Origin: Conexibacter stalactiti
GTDB lineage: Bacteria; Actinomycetota; Thermoleophilia; Solirubrobacterales; Solirubrobacteraceae
Direction: 5' to 3' (one strand)
Length of the DNA: 64,000 bases
Assembly (NCBI RefSeq): GCF_035967765.1
Contig: NZ_JAYWIT010000005.1
Below, one piece after another: positions 9,652-18,093 of the stretch; positions within the stretch are counted from its first letter, which is position 1, and the number at the start of each line of letters is the position of its first letter. The position numbers and the translations under genes are program-made. Under the pieces are notes generated by a model that was not told where the DNA came from, did no database searches, and worked only from the letters and a program-made list of their open reading frames with translations.

Positions 9652-10389
9652 TCACTTCCAGTCGAGGAGCCGATTCACCGTCACCGGTGCGCTCTCTCTC
9701 AGGAAGCTGAAGGTGACTGCGAACGGCACGTTGTCAGTCCATCTCTCGACCTCTATCAAGCCTCGCGTTCTGCCTCTGACCTTGGTCTTCGCGCCGACGG
9801 TGAAGTTGAGCGTCCGCAGCTCGACGAACCAGCCCTCGGAGATCTCCTGCAGTCTGTACGGGACTTCGATGTTCAGTCTGTAGCCGAATCTGCCGCTCGT
9901 TCTCACGAGCCGGCACTCGAACGCCTCGCTGACGAGCACCGGGTTCTCCGCGAACGCGTGCACGGTGACCACCCCGTCGCCGCCGTTGAAGATCGTGATT
10001 CTGCCCGGCACGTTGAAGACGTCGGCGGCCGGCACGTCGGCGCGGAACGAGCCGGCGCCGATCCGCGACCCGGCCGGACAGCCCGCGAAGCTCCCGCGTG
10101 CGGCGTTGATCGTCGCGGCGCGGCAGACGGGGAAGAGCCGTCTGTTGAGCGTCACGTGGTCGGGGAAGCGCACGTCGGCCGCTGCGAGGGTCATCGACTG
10201 GTCCGGCAGGTCGGGCGACAGCGACGCGCTGACGGCAAGCGTGAGGGGAGTGCCGGGCGCGGCGTTCTGCGGCATGGCCTTTGCGTTGACGGTCGCTCTG
10301 GTCGCGAACGCGGCTGGCGCTCCGGCGAGCAGGGCCGCGGCCGCCGCGACGACCCCGACGCCGCACGACAGACGTGAATGGAGGGGCAT
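9652..10389 (-). CDS. Secreted protein of unknown function
   Basis: I do not recognise the family. From the ATG at 10389 the protein has 245 residues. A typical Sec signal peptide (MPLHSRLSCGVGVVAAAAAL, then an Ala-rich c-region near APAAFATRA) is followed by a beta-rich mature domain with two Cys pairs' worth of cysteines (FPVCRAA, FAGCPAG, FECRL). An earlier in-frame ATG at 10440 would push the signal peptide inward, so the later start is preferred. Eleven of its 22 Arg codons are AGA, unlike the cytoplasmic genes beside it. It stands alone, convergent with the LuxR gene. Confidence 0.75.
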   Translation of the reverse strand: MPLHSRLSCGVGVVAAAAALLAGAPAAFATRATVNAKAMPQNAAPGTPLTLAVSASLSPDLPDQSMTLAAADVRFPDHVTLNRRLFPVCRAATINAARGSFAGCPAGSRIGAGSFRADVPAADVFNVPGRITIFNGGDGVVTVHAFAENPVLVSEAFECRLVRTSGRFGYRLNIEVPYRLQEISEGWFVELRTLNFTVGAKTKVRGRTRGLIEVERWTDNVPFAVTFSFLRESAPVTVNRLLDWK

Positions 10390-10555
10390 GTGCGCACCTG
10401 CTGACGGTTGGGGGATGGAGCAGACGTTCATCGCCGCCACTATCGGCCGCAGCGGTGTGGGCGCGCTACGGGGATCCGACCCTTAAGTCGACCCTGAGAG
10501 CGCGGCGGCTCCATGGTTTCGGCGACCCTTCGTTGGACTCGTCAGGAGGATCGGC

Positions 10556-10702
10556 ATGGCGAGCGGCTGTCGGATCCGTCTCGTCGGGCGCGACCGCTGT
10601 CGCGAAGAGGACCGCGAGTTCGTGATCGTGCGCGGCTGTCCGCCCGTGCAGCGCGTGTTCGGGCTGACGCGGTTCGAGCAGCTGCTGCCGTTCGAGGTAT
10701 AG
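10556..10702 (+). CDS. Short STAS-like C-terminal fragment (anti-sigma antagonist remnant)
   Basis: A 48-codon ORF with a strong ribosome binding site (AGGAGG at 10543-10548). The end of the peptide, VQRVFGLTRFEQLLPFEV, resembles the last helix of SpoIIAA/RsbV-type STAS domains, but the phosphorylatable serine region and most of the fold are missing. It faces an RsbW-like kinase gene with three bases between the stops, so a broken antagonist partner is plausible. It may be a remnant or a very small functional peptide. Confidence 0.5.
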   Translation: MASGCRIRLVGRDRCREEDREFVIVRGCPPVQRVFGLTRFEQLLPFEV

Positions 10703-10705
10703 CGG

Positions 10706-11101
10706 TTAGACCTCGAACCAGACCAGCGTCCGTCCGCCGTCGCGCTGAACGCCCCAGCGCGAGCTGACCGCGCCGACGATGTCCAGCCCCCAACCGCCGA
10801 CGGAGCTGTTCTCAACCGCAGCGCCGTCATGCAGCGCCGTGGCCTCGTCGAGCGAGAACCCGATCGCAGCTCGATTGAGCACCTCGACGCGAAGGCGATC
10901 ACCGTCATCGCTCAGCCGCAGCTCGATCACGTCCTCGCGGCTGAGTCGGCCATGGAGGAGTGCGTTGGTGACAACCTCCGACGTCGCCAGCAAGGCAGCG
11001 TCGGCGCGTGGGTCGCCCCTCAACGAGGCGTTCACGGCTGCCCGCGCTTGCGCCGGCGCGTCAGCTGTCGCGACAAGCTCCATGATCATGCTCGACGGCA
11101 T
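10706..11101 (-). CDS. RsbW/SpoIIAB-like ATP-binding anti-sigma kinase
   Basis: 131-residue GHKL ATPase of the HATPase_c_2 type found in anti-sigma factors and partner-switching regulators. The N box is TSEVVTNALLHG (about residues 40-51), and the G1/G2 region VGGWGLDIVGAVSSRWGV lies near the C-terminus. Such kinases bind a sigma factor or phosphorylate a STAS antagonist. The adjacent STAS-like fragment supports that setting, but no sigma-factor gene is present. The start could also be the ATG four or six codons in. Confidence 0.85.
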   Translation of the reverse strand: MPSSMIMELVATADAPAQARAAVNASLRGDPRADAALLATSEVVTNALLHGRLSREDVIELRLSDDGDRLRVEVLNRAAIGFSLDEATALHDGAAVENSSVGGWGLDIVGAVSSRWGVQRDGGRTLVWFEV

Positions 11102-11259
11102 CGCTTGACGGGGGACTGCGCGAGCCGTGCTCCTTGATCATCCGCTACCCCGAGAAGCTCGATGCCACGCTGTGGGGGCCGGTCCGCGAACAAACGGAAG
11201 GTCTGATGGATGCTCGTCGCCGTTGCGGTCGCCGTCACGACCGCGTTACGTCGCGGGCG

Positions 11260-12174
11260 TCACTGCGTGTCGATGCGGCCGAGCGGGCTGGGGTTGGCGG
11301 TCAGCGCGGAGCGCGCGTCGGGCCAGCTCGCGTCCTCGGGGTCGAGCGCGCTGCGCAGGTAGGCCAGCACGTGGTGCCGCAGGAAGGCGACGCGCTCAGG
11401 GCTCTCGTCGGTCGTCTCGGCGACCTCGTAGCCGGAGATGCCGCCGAGCGAGTGCTCCCCGTCGAACAGCGTGAGCAGGGCGTCGGCGCCGGGGCTCAGG
11501 GTGTACGGGTCGGTCATCCAGTCGGGGCCGCGGACGGTCAGCGGGGAGTCGTCGTGGTCGCCGACGACGACGAGCGCCCGCGTCGTGAGCGTCTCGAAGC
11601 TGGGGTTCATGAAGGGGAAGTGCTCGGCGGCGAAGGGCGTCAGGTCGTCGCCGCCGGTGCCGGCCGGGGCGAGCAGGACCCCCGCCTGCACACGCGGGTC
11701 CGACAGGTCCTCGCCCGGGGTGCCGTCGGCGTCGAGGACGCGGGCGCCGAGCAGCACGGCCGTCGTCTGGGAGCCGAACGAGTGCCCGGCCGCGACGATG
11801 CGGCTGCGGTCGAGCCGGCCCTGGAGGCCCGGGACGGCTGCTTCGACGCGGTCGAGCTGGTCGATCGCGTGTTTGACGTCCTGGACGCGCTGGCGCCAGA
11901 TCGTCGGCGTGCGCGGATCGTCGGCGGGGATCGCCAGCCGTCGCGAGTCGAGGTAGGTCGGCTGGATCACGACGAAGCCGTGCGCGGCCCAGTGGTCGGT
12001 CAGCGGGGCGTAGCCGTCCAGCGACCAGCCGAAGCCGTGCGAGAAGACGAGGATCGGCAGGGCGTCGCCGACGACGGGCGCGGAGACGCGCACGTGGAGA
12101 TCGGTGCCGCGGCCGGGGGCGTCAAGCACGAGCGGCTTGACGGAGACGATCGGGGCGGGGGAGCGGTCGGTCAT
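11260..12174 (-). CDS. Alpha/beta hydrolase (PAF-acetylhydrolase/chlorophyllase-like esterase)
   Basis: 304-residue hydrolase with nucleophile Ser132 in AAGHSFGSQT, an acid in VVVGDHDDSP and His in FDGEHSLGG; the oxyanion region is VFSHGFGWS. No signal peptide is seen, so it is probably cytoplasmic. The ATG at 12174 is preferred to one nine codons upstream because GAAGGA lies at the right distance before it. It diverges from a TetR gene across a long inverted repeat, so it is almost certainly that regulator's target. The substrate is unknown; ester, lactone or drug hydrolysis are all possible. Confidence 0.82.
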   Translation of the reverse strand: MTDRSPAPIVSVKPLVLDAPGRGTDLHVRVSAPVVGDALPILVFSHGFGWSLDGYAPLTDHWAAHGFVVIQPTYLDSRRLAIPADDPRTPTIWRQRVQDVKHAIDQLDRVEAAVPGLQGRLDRSRIVAAGHSFGSQTTAVLLGARVLDADGTPGEDLSDPRVQAGVLLAPAGTGGDDLTPFAAEHFPFMNPSFETLTTRALVVVGDHDDSPLTVRGPDWMTDPYTLSPGADALLTLFDGEHSLGGISGYEVAETTDESPERVAFLRHHVLAYLRSALDPEDASWPDARSALTANPSPLGRIDTQ

Positions 12175-12220
12175 GGAGGATTCCTTCGCAGGCCCATGCA
12201 TCTGCCATCATGGGCGAAGT

Positions 12221-12258
12221 GGAACAGCGTCCCGTTTCACGATATGGGACGTTGTTCC
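12221..12258. promoter_or_regulatory. Inverted-repeat operator between esterase and tetR genes
   Basis: Two 13-base arms, GGAACAGCGTCCC (12221-12233) and GGGACGTTGTTCC (12246-12258), are inverted copies with one mismatch, separated by 12 bases. The site sits in the 115-bp divergent spacer, so one regulator bound there could block both promoters. The arm core GGAACA/TGTTCC resembles TetR-family operators. Binding itself is inferred. Confidence 0.8.
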
Positions 12259-12289
12259 GTTTTGTCAACGAGGCCGATGAAGGAGCGCG

Positions 12290-12916
12290 GTGAGCGCCAC
12301 GGAACGAGACGCGGAGAGCGGGACCCGGCCCAAGCGGGCCGACGCGCGCCGCAACCAGGAGGCGCTGCTGGAGGCCGCTGCAGCCGTCTTCATCTCCTCA
12401 GGCGTGGAGGCGCCGGTGCGCGAGATCGCCGCCAAGGCGGGGGTGGGGACGGCCACGATCTACCGCCACTTCCCGACGCGGGCGGATCTGATCGTCGCCG
12501 TCTACCGCCACCAGGTCGAGCGCCTCGCCGAGGCCGCGCCCGAGCTGCTGGTCGACAGCGCGACGCCGCACGCCGCGCTCAGCCGCTGGATCGATAGCTT
12601 CGTCGACTTCGTCGTCACCAAGCAGGGGCTCGCCGCCGTGCTGCAGTCCGACGACCCCTGCTACGACCCCCTGCACTCCTACTTCGTCGACCGCCTCGTG
12701 CCGGTCTGCCAGCAGCTGCTCGACGCGGCGGTCGACGCGGGCGAGATCGTCCCCGGTCAGGCTCCCTACGAGCTGATGCGCGCGATCGGCGGCCTCTGCG
12801 CCGGCGGCGACCACCCCGGCTACGACCCGCGCCGCCTCGCGAACCTCCTCGTCACCGGGCTGCGCCGGTCAAGCGACGCGCCGGGCACCCTCCCCGAGAC
12901 GTGGTCGCGGCCCTGA
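12290..12916 (+). CDS. TetR-family repressor
   Basis: 208 residues. The N-terminal HTH covers about residues 18-65 (RRNQEALLEAAAAVFISSG, VREIAAKAGVGTATIYRHFP), followed by a helical ligand-binding domain. The GTG start at 12290 has AAGGAG at a good distance; a nearby ATG at 12277 is out of frame. It lies divergent from the esterase gene and probably represses both through the palindrome at 12221-12258. Confidence 0.9.
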   Translation: MSATERDAESGTRPKRADARRNQEALLEAAAAVFISSGVEAPVREIAAKAGVGTATIYRHFPTRADLIVAVYRHQVERLAEAAPELLVDSATPHAALSRWIDSFVDFVVTKQGLAAVLQSDDPCYDPLHSYFVDRLVPVCQQLLDAAVDAGEIVPGQAPYELMRAIGGLCAGGDHPGYDPRRLANLLVTGLRRSSDAPGTLPETWSRP

Positions 12917-13201
12917 CCGTCGATGCGCTCGTCGATCTGTGCGAGCAGTTCGTGGGCGGGGAAGCCCTCGCGGAGGCCGGAAGTGCTGGAGCTCATGACG
13001 CACCAGGGCCGTGTACACCACGTGTACATCAGCCCGTTCCAGGGCGTTCGCGGATGCTCCCGGCACACCGCGGAACCACCGAAGAGGAGTCTGACCGGCG
13101 CGGCCTTGGCGGGGCTTGCGGTACCCGGCTCGTTTGGTACCCCCGCGTGGCTGCCATCCGGTGCGCGGTCCCGGCAGCGGGTGCGATCTTCGCTGCGGAG
13201 A
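12917..13201. other. Intergenic, no gene seen
   Basis: Between two convergent tetR-type genes I see no ORF with a believable start or family resemblance. The one notable item is the 26-bp sequence at 13150-13175, repeated exactly at the edge of the recombinase gene at 36869-36894. Confidence 0.6.
13150..13175 (+). repeat. 26-bp exact direct repeat, copy A
   Basis: All 26 bases are identical and in the same orientation at 36869-36894. This copy is in an intergenic region with no recombinase or tRNA next to it. It may be an attachment-site relic or a dispersed genomic repeat. Confidence 0.85.
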
Positions 13202-13897
13202 CTAGACAGTCGCGTGCCCGAGGCGATCGGCGATGGCGGCGCCGTCGCGGCGTGCGCGGGGAAGGTCTGACAGCGCGGCGATCAGGCCGCGGAGCGCGAA
13301 GGTCGCGACGTCGTCGGCGAACTGAGCGGCCCAGGCGGCGCTCTGGCCGTGGTGCATGCTGATCGTGATCAGGTTCAGCCCGGAGATCACCCGCTGGGCG
13401 AAGTCGGGGTCGATCGGCACGAACTCGCCGCCGTCGATGCCCTGGCGGACCAGGTCTGCGATCGCGTCGTGGAGCGTGTCGAGCCGCCGGCGCCAGTCGG
13501 CCAGCTCGGGCGCGTTGAGGATGTCGTCGGAGTAGAGGCCGGCGAGGTCGTACGGCGAGGTCGCGAGGAAGCGAGTGTCGAAGTAGACGTAGCCGTAGAG
13601 GCGGGCGGCCGCCGAGCCGCCGTCGCGGGCCAGCTGCGCGACCGGCTCGGCCACGCGGCCGAGCGAGTGGTCGAGCAGCGCCTCGGCGATGCTCGCCTTC
13701 GAAGGGAAGTGGTGGAAGAGAGAGGGCTGGCGGATGTCGACCAGCGTCGCGATCTCACGCGTGGAGGTGCCGCCGTAGCCTCTGGTCGCGAACAGCGTCG
13801 AGGCGGCGCGCAGGATGCGCTCGCGCGTCGACAGGCCGGCCCAGTCGCCGTCGCCGTTCCCGCCCGCGCCGACCGACGGTGTGCGGGCAGTCGTCAT
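13202..13897 (-). CDS. TetR-family regulator of the amide/guanidino cluster
   Basis: 231 residues. The HTH is at about residues 25-70 (STRERILRAASTLFATRG, TREIATLVDIRQPSLFHHFP), followed by a TetR C-terminal domain. Its ATG overlaps the stop of the upstream amidase by four bases, so it is the last gene of a deiminase-amidase-regulator operon. It likely senses the cluster's substrate. Its operator may be the inverted repeat at 16286-16325 between that operon and the ABC transporter. Confidence 0.9.
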   Translation of the reverse strand: MTTARTPSVGAGGNGDGDWAGLSTRERILRAASTLFATRGYGGTSTREIATLVDIRQPSLFHHFPSKASIAEALLDHSLGRVAEPVAQLARDGGSAAARLYGYVYFDTRFLATSPYDLAGLYSDDILNAPELADWRRRLDTLHDAIADLVRQGIDGGEFVPIDPDFAQRVISGLNLITISMHHGQSAAWAAQFADDVATFALRGLIAALSDLPRARRDGAAIADRLGHATV

Positions 13898-15204
13898 CGG
13901 CGCGCTGCTCGTTCGATCGTCGCTGCGAATGCCCCCACGGCCAGCTCCAGGTCCCGTTCGCTCGAATCCTCGGCGGGATTGTGGCTGATCCCGCCGACGC
14001 TGCGGACGAACATCATCGCCGTCGGCACGCCGCTGCGCGCCACCGCGACGGCGTCGTGGAGCGCGCCCGAGACGAGTGCGGGTGCGCCAGCGCTGCGATT
14101 GGCGGCGATCGCGGCCTCGCGCGCGGCCGCGACCAGCGGCGGGTCGAAGGCGACGGCGGGGGAGGACCAGACGGGTGCGATCCGCGCTGCGACATGCTCC
14201 TCGGCGGCGATCTCCGCGACCGCAGCCGCGATCGCGTCGCCGAGCGCGGCGAGCGCGTCGTCGCGCTCGTGGCGCAGGTCGAGCAGCAGCTCGGCGTGGC
14301 CGGCGACGGCGGTCGCGATCCCAGGTTCCAAGCGCAGCGCGCCGCTCGTCGCCAGGCCGCCGGCCTCCACGGCCAGCCTGCGGGCCGCAAGCGCCGCGCG
14401 CGCGGCGGCGAGACCGGCGTCGGCGCGCAGCGCCATCGGCGTCGTGCCGGCGTGGCCGGCGCGGCCGTCGAAGACGAGCCGCAACCGGGCGATCGCGACC
14501 GCGCCGCTCGGCGCCGCCAGCGGCGCGCCGGACTCCTCCAGCACCGGGCCCTGCTCGATGTGCAGCTCCAGCAGCGCGTCGAGGTCGAGCAGGCGGGCGC
14601 GGGCCGCGGGGGCGTCGGCGAGCGTGACGCCGTGGGCGGCGAGCGCGTCGGGCAGCGCGACGCCGTCGCGATCTCGCAGCAGGGCGGCCGCCTCGACGTC
14701 GAGCAGACCGGTCGCCGCGGACGAGCCGAGCAGGCTGTGACCGAAGCGGGCGCCCTCCTCGTCGGCCCAGTCGACCAGTCGCAGCGTTGCGTGGTCCCAG
14801 CCGGAGCGGGCGGCGGCACGGAGGATCTCCAGCGCCGCGACGACGCCGAGCGCGCCGTCGAGCCAGCCGCCGTCCGGGACCGAGTCGAGGTGGCTGCCGA
14901 GCGCGATCACCGGGGCGCCGGGGCGGGCGGGCGTCGTCAGCTCCGCCCACAGGTTGCCGGCCTCGTCACGCTCGATGGTGACGGGCAACGGCGCCAGCTC
15001 GCGCACGAGCCATTCGCGCGCGCTGGCCCACCGCTCGCTCCACGCGACGCGCTGGGCGCCGCGCTCGTCGGCGGTCAGCCGCGCCAGCTCGCGCAGGTCG
15101 GAGACGACGCGCGCGCCGTCGACGGCGAGCGCGGGCGGCGCGGCGTCGCCCGCCGGTGCCGCCCGGCCCGCCGCGCCGGCGTCGCGCTCAGGCGGCGTCG
15201 TCAC
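13894..15204 (-). CDS. M20-family amidase: N-carbamoyl-L-amino-acid hydrolase / allantoate amidohydrolase type
   Basis: 436 residues. Metal-ligand motifs of the carbamoylase branch of M20 are intact: GSHLDSVPDGGWLDGALG (His105, Asp116), the DEEGARF pair near residue 149, ELHIEQGPVLE, and His in GGISHNPAED near the end. The family hydrolyses ureido or carbamoyl groups, releasing NH3 and CO2. It starts with GTG and overlaps the upstream deiminase by 17 bases. A deiminase turns a guanidino group into a ureido group, which this enzyme could then remove, so the two may be consecutive steps (inference). Confidence 0.88.
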   Translation of the reverse strand: MTTPPERDAGAAGRAAPAGDAAPPALAVDGARVVSDLRELARLTADERGAQRVAWSERWASAREWLVRELAPLPVTIERDEAGNLWAELTTPARPGAPVIALGSHLDSVPDGGWLDGALGVVAALEILRAAARSGWDHATLRLVDWADEEGARFGHSLLGSSAATGLLDVEAAALLRDRDGVALPDALAAHGVTLADAPAARARLLDLDALLELHIEQGPVLEESGAPLAAPSGAVAIARLRLVFDGRAGHAGTTPMALRADAGLAAARAALAARRLAVEAGGLATSGALRLEPGIATAVAGHAELLLDLRHERDDALAALGDAIAAAVAEIAAEEHVAARIAPVWSSPAVAFDPPLVAAAREAAIAANRSAGAPALVSGALHDAVAVARSGVPTAMMFVRSVGGISHNPAEDSSERDLELAVGAFAATIERAARR

Positions 15205-16195
15205 GCAGCAGCTCCATCGTCGAGCAGTGGATCCCGCCGCCGTTCTTGTGCAGCTCGTCGTAGGGGATCGTGACGACCTCGATCCCGCGCGCGGCCAGCA
15301 GCTCTGCGGTGCGCGGCGCGCTCTCGGAGGTCAGCACCCGACCGGGGGAGAGCGTCAGCAGGTTGAGTGCCCACGGCTCCTGCGGATGGGCCCAGATCGT
15401 CTCGATCCCGCGCCGCCTGAGGTCGTCGAGGAACGTGTAGGGCAGTCCTTCGGCGTTCACGAGCGCGCGGTCGACGTCGACCATCGCGAAGTGGATGTCG
15501 AGGTGGACGACGAAGCCGGGCAGCGGCACGACGATCAGCTCCCAGCCGAAGCGCGCCAGCAGCTCGCGCAGCTGCGCGGCGCCGGCGTCGTTGCAGCGGA
15601 CGGAGGTGCCGAAGGCGGCCAGGCCGGGGCGCAGCTTCGCGAACGAGCCGCCTTCCAGCGTCGCGTTGCCGACGATCGTGCCGAGGATCGGAAGGCCGCG
15701 CGCGGCGACCTCGCGCGTGATCGCCGCCTCCTCGCCGCGGCGCATTCGCGGCGCGAGGCGGCCGACGATCGCCCCGCCGCGGATCGTCACGAGCGGATCG
15801 CGCACGTAGACCGACTTCGTGTAGCGGGGGTGCAGCGGCGTGGCGGCGTGCACGACCACCCCCTCGCGCTCGAGCGTCTCGACGAGCCCGCGGTGCTGCG
15901 CGTGCACGCGTGACAGCGAAGGCGGCTCGGCGCCGGTCCAGTACCAGCCCCCGGCGGGGTCGACGAGCGCGTCGAGCGACGGCTGGTAGGCGTCGGCGCG
16001 GACGGCGCCGAGCTCGTCGCCGGGCGTGCGGACGAGCACCTCGCGCAGCTGTCCGACCTCGTCGGAGGCGCCCCAGCGCTCGCCCCAGACAGCCGCCAGT
16101 TCGCCGGCGTCGTCGAACGGCGGCTCGGCCTCGGGAGGCGTCAGCAGCTGGTGGTAGCCGGCGGGAAGCGCGGCGTAGCCGAGGGTGTGGTCCAT
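15188..16195 (-). CDS. Guanidino-group deiminase/hydrolase (arginine deiminase-DDAH superfamily)
   Basis: 335 residues from the ATG at 16195; an upstream in-frame extension of 55 codons crosses the promoter region and looks non-coding. The family's Cys nucleophile is about Cys324 in KNGGGIHCSTMEL, and a His lies in VVHLDIHFAMVD. Members hydrolyse or transfer the guanidino carbon of arginine, methylarginines or agmatine. First gene of an operon with the carbamoylase and a TetR regulator, divergent from an Opp-type importer. The exact substrate cannot be told; the pairing argues for a guanidino compound whose ureido product is processed next. Confidence 0.85.
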   Translation of the reverse strand: MDHTLGYAALPAGYHQLLTPPEAEPPFDDAGELAAVWGERWGASDEVGQLREVLVRTPGDELGAVRADAYQPSLDALVDPAGGWYWTGAEPPSLSRVHAQHRGLVETLEREGVVVHAATPLHPRYTKSVYVRDPLVTIRGGAIVGRLAPRMRRGEEAAITREVAARGLPILGTIVGNATLEGGSFAKLRPGLAAFGTSVRCNDAGAAQLRELLARFGWELIVVPLPGFVVHLDIHFAMVDVDRALVNAEGLPYTFLDDLRRRGIETIWAHPQEPWALNLLTLSPGRVLTSESAPRTAELLAARGIEVVTIPYDELHKNGGGIHCSTMELLRDDAA

Positions 16196-16285
16196 GGGGC
16201 TGAGCTCGTTCCAATCACCGATCGATTGATAGGGCGAGCCGCACGCTAGCACGGCCGCGTCAGCCCGCCAAGTGCGCGTCAGGAC

Positions 16286-16337
16286 ATGTCGATAAAGACT
16301 TGTACATCGGGACAAAGATCGACATCTGCCCTTGACA
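16286..16337. promoter_or_regulatory. Divergent control region with inverted repeat and -35 box
   Basis: ATGTCGAT (16286-16293) and ATCGACAT (16318-16325) form a perfect 8-bp inverted repeat with a 24-base gap. Seven bases further, TTGACA at 16332-16337 is a perfect -35 hexamer facing the transporter operon; the matching -10 is weak (TTTCAC at 17 bases). The repeat is placed to let the cluster's TetR protein control transporter transcription. Binding is inferred. Confidence 0.55.
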
Positions 16338-16419
16338 GCAGACGCTCCGACGGGTTTCACTGCCGCCTAGCAATCGATAGGCCACTGGCGGCCGATCTCA
16401 CGGACAGGAGCCATACGGG

Positions 16420-18093
16420 ATGCGACGACTCGGGACCAGCAGGATGCGCGGCGGCGCCGTTGCCGGCGTGCTCGCGAGCCTCGCGATCGCCGGTTGCGGC
16501 GGCTCGTCGAGCGGTGGCGGCGGCGCCGGCACGGCCGGCGGTGCGGGCGGGGACGGCGCGAGCGGCGGCGAACTGGTCGTCACGGCCCCCGCGGCGAGCG
16601 GCCCCGTCGACGCCGTCACCTGGAACCTGCCGTACGGCGAGCCGAGCTCGCTCGACTACGCGAAGGCGTACAACTACTCCGAGAACACCGTCCTCGGCAA
16701 CGTCTGCGAGAGCCTGCTGGTGCTCGCCCCGGACTTCACTCTGAGACCTGGGCTGGCGACGAGTTTCAGCAATCCGAGACCGGACACGTGGGTCTACGAG
16801 ATCCGCGACGGCGTCAGATTCTGGAACGGCAAGGAGCTGACCGCCGACGACGTCGTCGCCTCGCTCAGACGCCACCTCGACCCGGCCGTCGGATCGCTCT
16901 ACACGCTGCCGTGGGGCGAGCAGATCAGATCGGTCAGGAGAACCGGGCCGCTCGAGGTCACGGTGACGACGAAGTTCCCGACGATCGTCGTCAACGAGAT
17001 GATGGTGACGAGCCTCGGCTCGGTCGCCGACCCGGAGTACGTCGCGCAGAGAGGCAGAAGCTACGGAACGCCGCAGGGCGGCGTGATGTGCACCGGCCCC
17101 TACGAGCTCGACGAGTGGCGCTCGGGCCAGCAGATCACTCTCACGAGAAACGACGACTACTGGGGGGAGGCGCCGCTCAACTCGACGGTCACCTTCCAAT
17201 TCCTGACCGACTCGACGACGCTCACCAGCGCGCTGCTGAGCGGTGAGGTCGACGGCACCTACGAGGCGCCGGTCTCGGCGACCGGCCAGCTGCGCACGGC
17301 GCCGGGCGTCGCGCTCTACCAGGGCCAGTCGACCCAGACCTTCAACCTGCTGCCGACCGGCACGCCGGCGCTGAGAGATCCGCGCCTGCGCAGAGCGCTG
17401 TCGCTGGCGATCGACCGCGAGGCGCTCGCGCAGACCGTCTTCGACGGCACCGCCGAGCCGCTCAAGACCGCGCTGCTGCTCCCGATCGACACGTTCTGGG
17501 GCAGAGCCGAGTTCACCAGAGCGCTCGCCGAGCTGCCCGACCTCAGAGCCGACCTCGACGCGGCGAGAGCGCTGGTCCAGGAGGCCGGCGCGCCGTCGCA
17601 GCCGATCAAGCTCGGCGTGCAGGCCGGCGACGCCGCCTCGCTCCAGATCGCCAACGCGATCGTCGACGCCGGCCGCAAGATCGGCCTGCCGATCGAGACC
17701 AAGCAGTTCCAGCCGGCGCAGTTCGTCGCGCTCTTCTTCGACCCCGAGGCGCGCAAGGCGATCGACCTGATGGAGACGACCAACTACGCCGACATCCCCG
17801 ACCCACTGGAGTTCTTCGAGCTGTCGGTGATGCCCGGGTCAGTGCAGAACATGGGCTACGACAACCCGGCCGTGACGAGAGCGATCGAGGCCGCCCGCGG
17901 CGAGCAGGACGAGAGCAGACGCGCCCAGTACGTGATCGACGCGGTCAGAGCGACGCTCGACGACCTGCCGGTGATCCCGCTGCTCTACCTGCACGAGCGG
18001 CTCGCGCTGTCGAAGCGACTGGGCGGCGCGCCGGCTCGCTTCCCCGCTCAGTACCACCCCTGGGCGGCGGCGATCGGAGCGGCGGGCCAGTGA
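16420..18093 (+). CDS. ABC transporter substrate-binding lipoprotein, Opp/Dpp family
   Basis: 557 residues. Lipoprotein signal with lipobox LAIAGC (Cys26), then a Gly/Ser linker and a family 5 extracellular solute-binding domain (DGVRFWNGKELTADDVVASL, DPRLRRALSLAIDREAL). It captures the cluster's substrate outside the membrane. First gene of a run that overlaps base-by-base down to the PHP hydrolase. About 18 of its 37 Arg codons are AGA, against almost none in the permease and ATPase genes behind it. The family covers peptides, nickel, opines and other solutes; the ligand is unknown. Confidence 0.93.
   Translation: MRRLGTSRMRGGAVAGVLASLAIAGCGGSSSGGGGAGTAGGAGGDGASGGELVVTAPAASGPVDAVTWNLPYGEPSSLDYAKAYNYSENTVLGNVCESLLVLAPDFTLRPGLATSFSNPRPDTWVYEIRDGVRFWNGKELTADDVVASLRRHLDPAVGSLYTLPWGEQIRSVRRTGPLEVTVTTKFPTIVVNEMMVTSLGSVADPEYVAQRGRSYGTPQGGVMCTGPYELDEWRSGQQITLTRNDDYWGEAPLNSTVTFQFLTDSTTLTSALLSGEVDGTYEAPVSATGQLRTAPGVALYQGQSTQTFNLLPTGTPALRDPRLRRALSLAIDREALAQTVFDGTAEPLKTALLLPIDTFWGRAEFTRALAELPDLRADLDAARALVQEAGAPSQPIKLGVQAGDAASLQIANAIVDAGRKIGLPIETKQFQPAQFVALFFDPEARKAIDLMETTNYADIPDPLEFFELSVMPGSVQNMGYDNPAVTRAIEAARGEQDESRRAQYVIDAVRATLDDLPVIPLLYLHERLALSKRLGGAPARFPAQYHPWAAAIGAAGQ

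Noticed and set aside
13150..13175. Reading the 26-bp repeat as insertion-sequence ends
   Set aside because: The copies are direct, not inverted, and no transposase gene lies next to either.
13898..14950. N-terminal extension of the TetR frame at 13202-13897
   Set aside because: It runs out of frame through the M20 amidase gene and is Arg-rich noise; the TetR fold starts normally at 13897.
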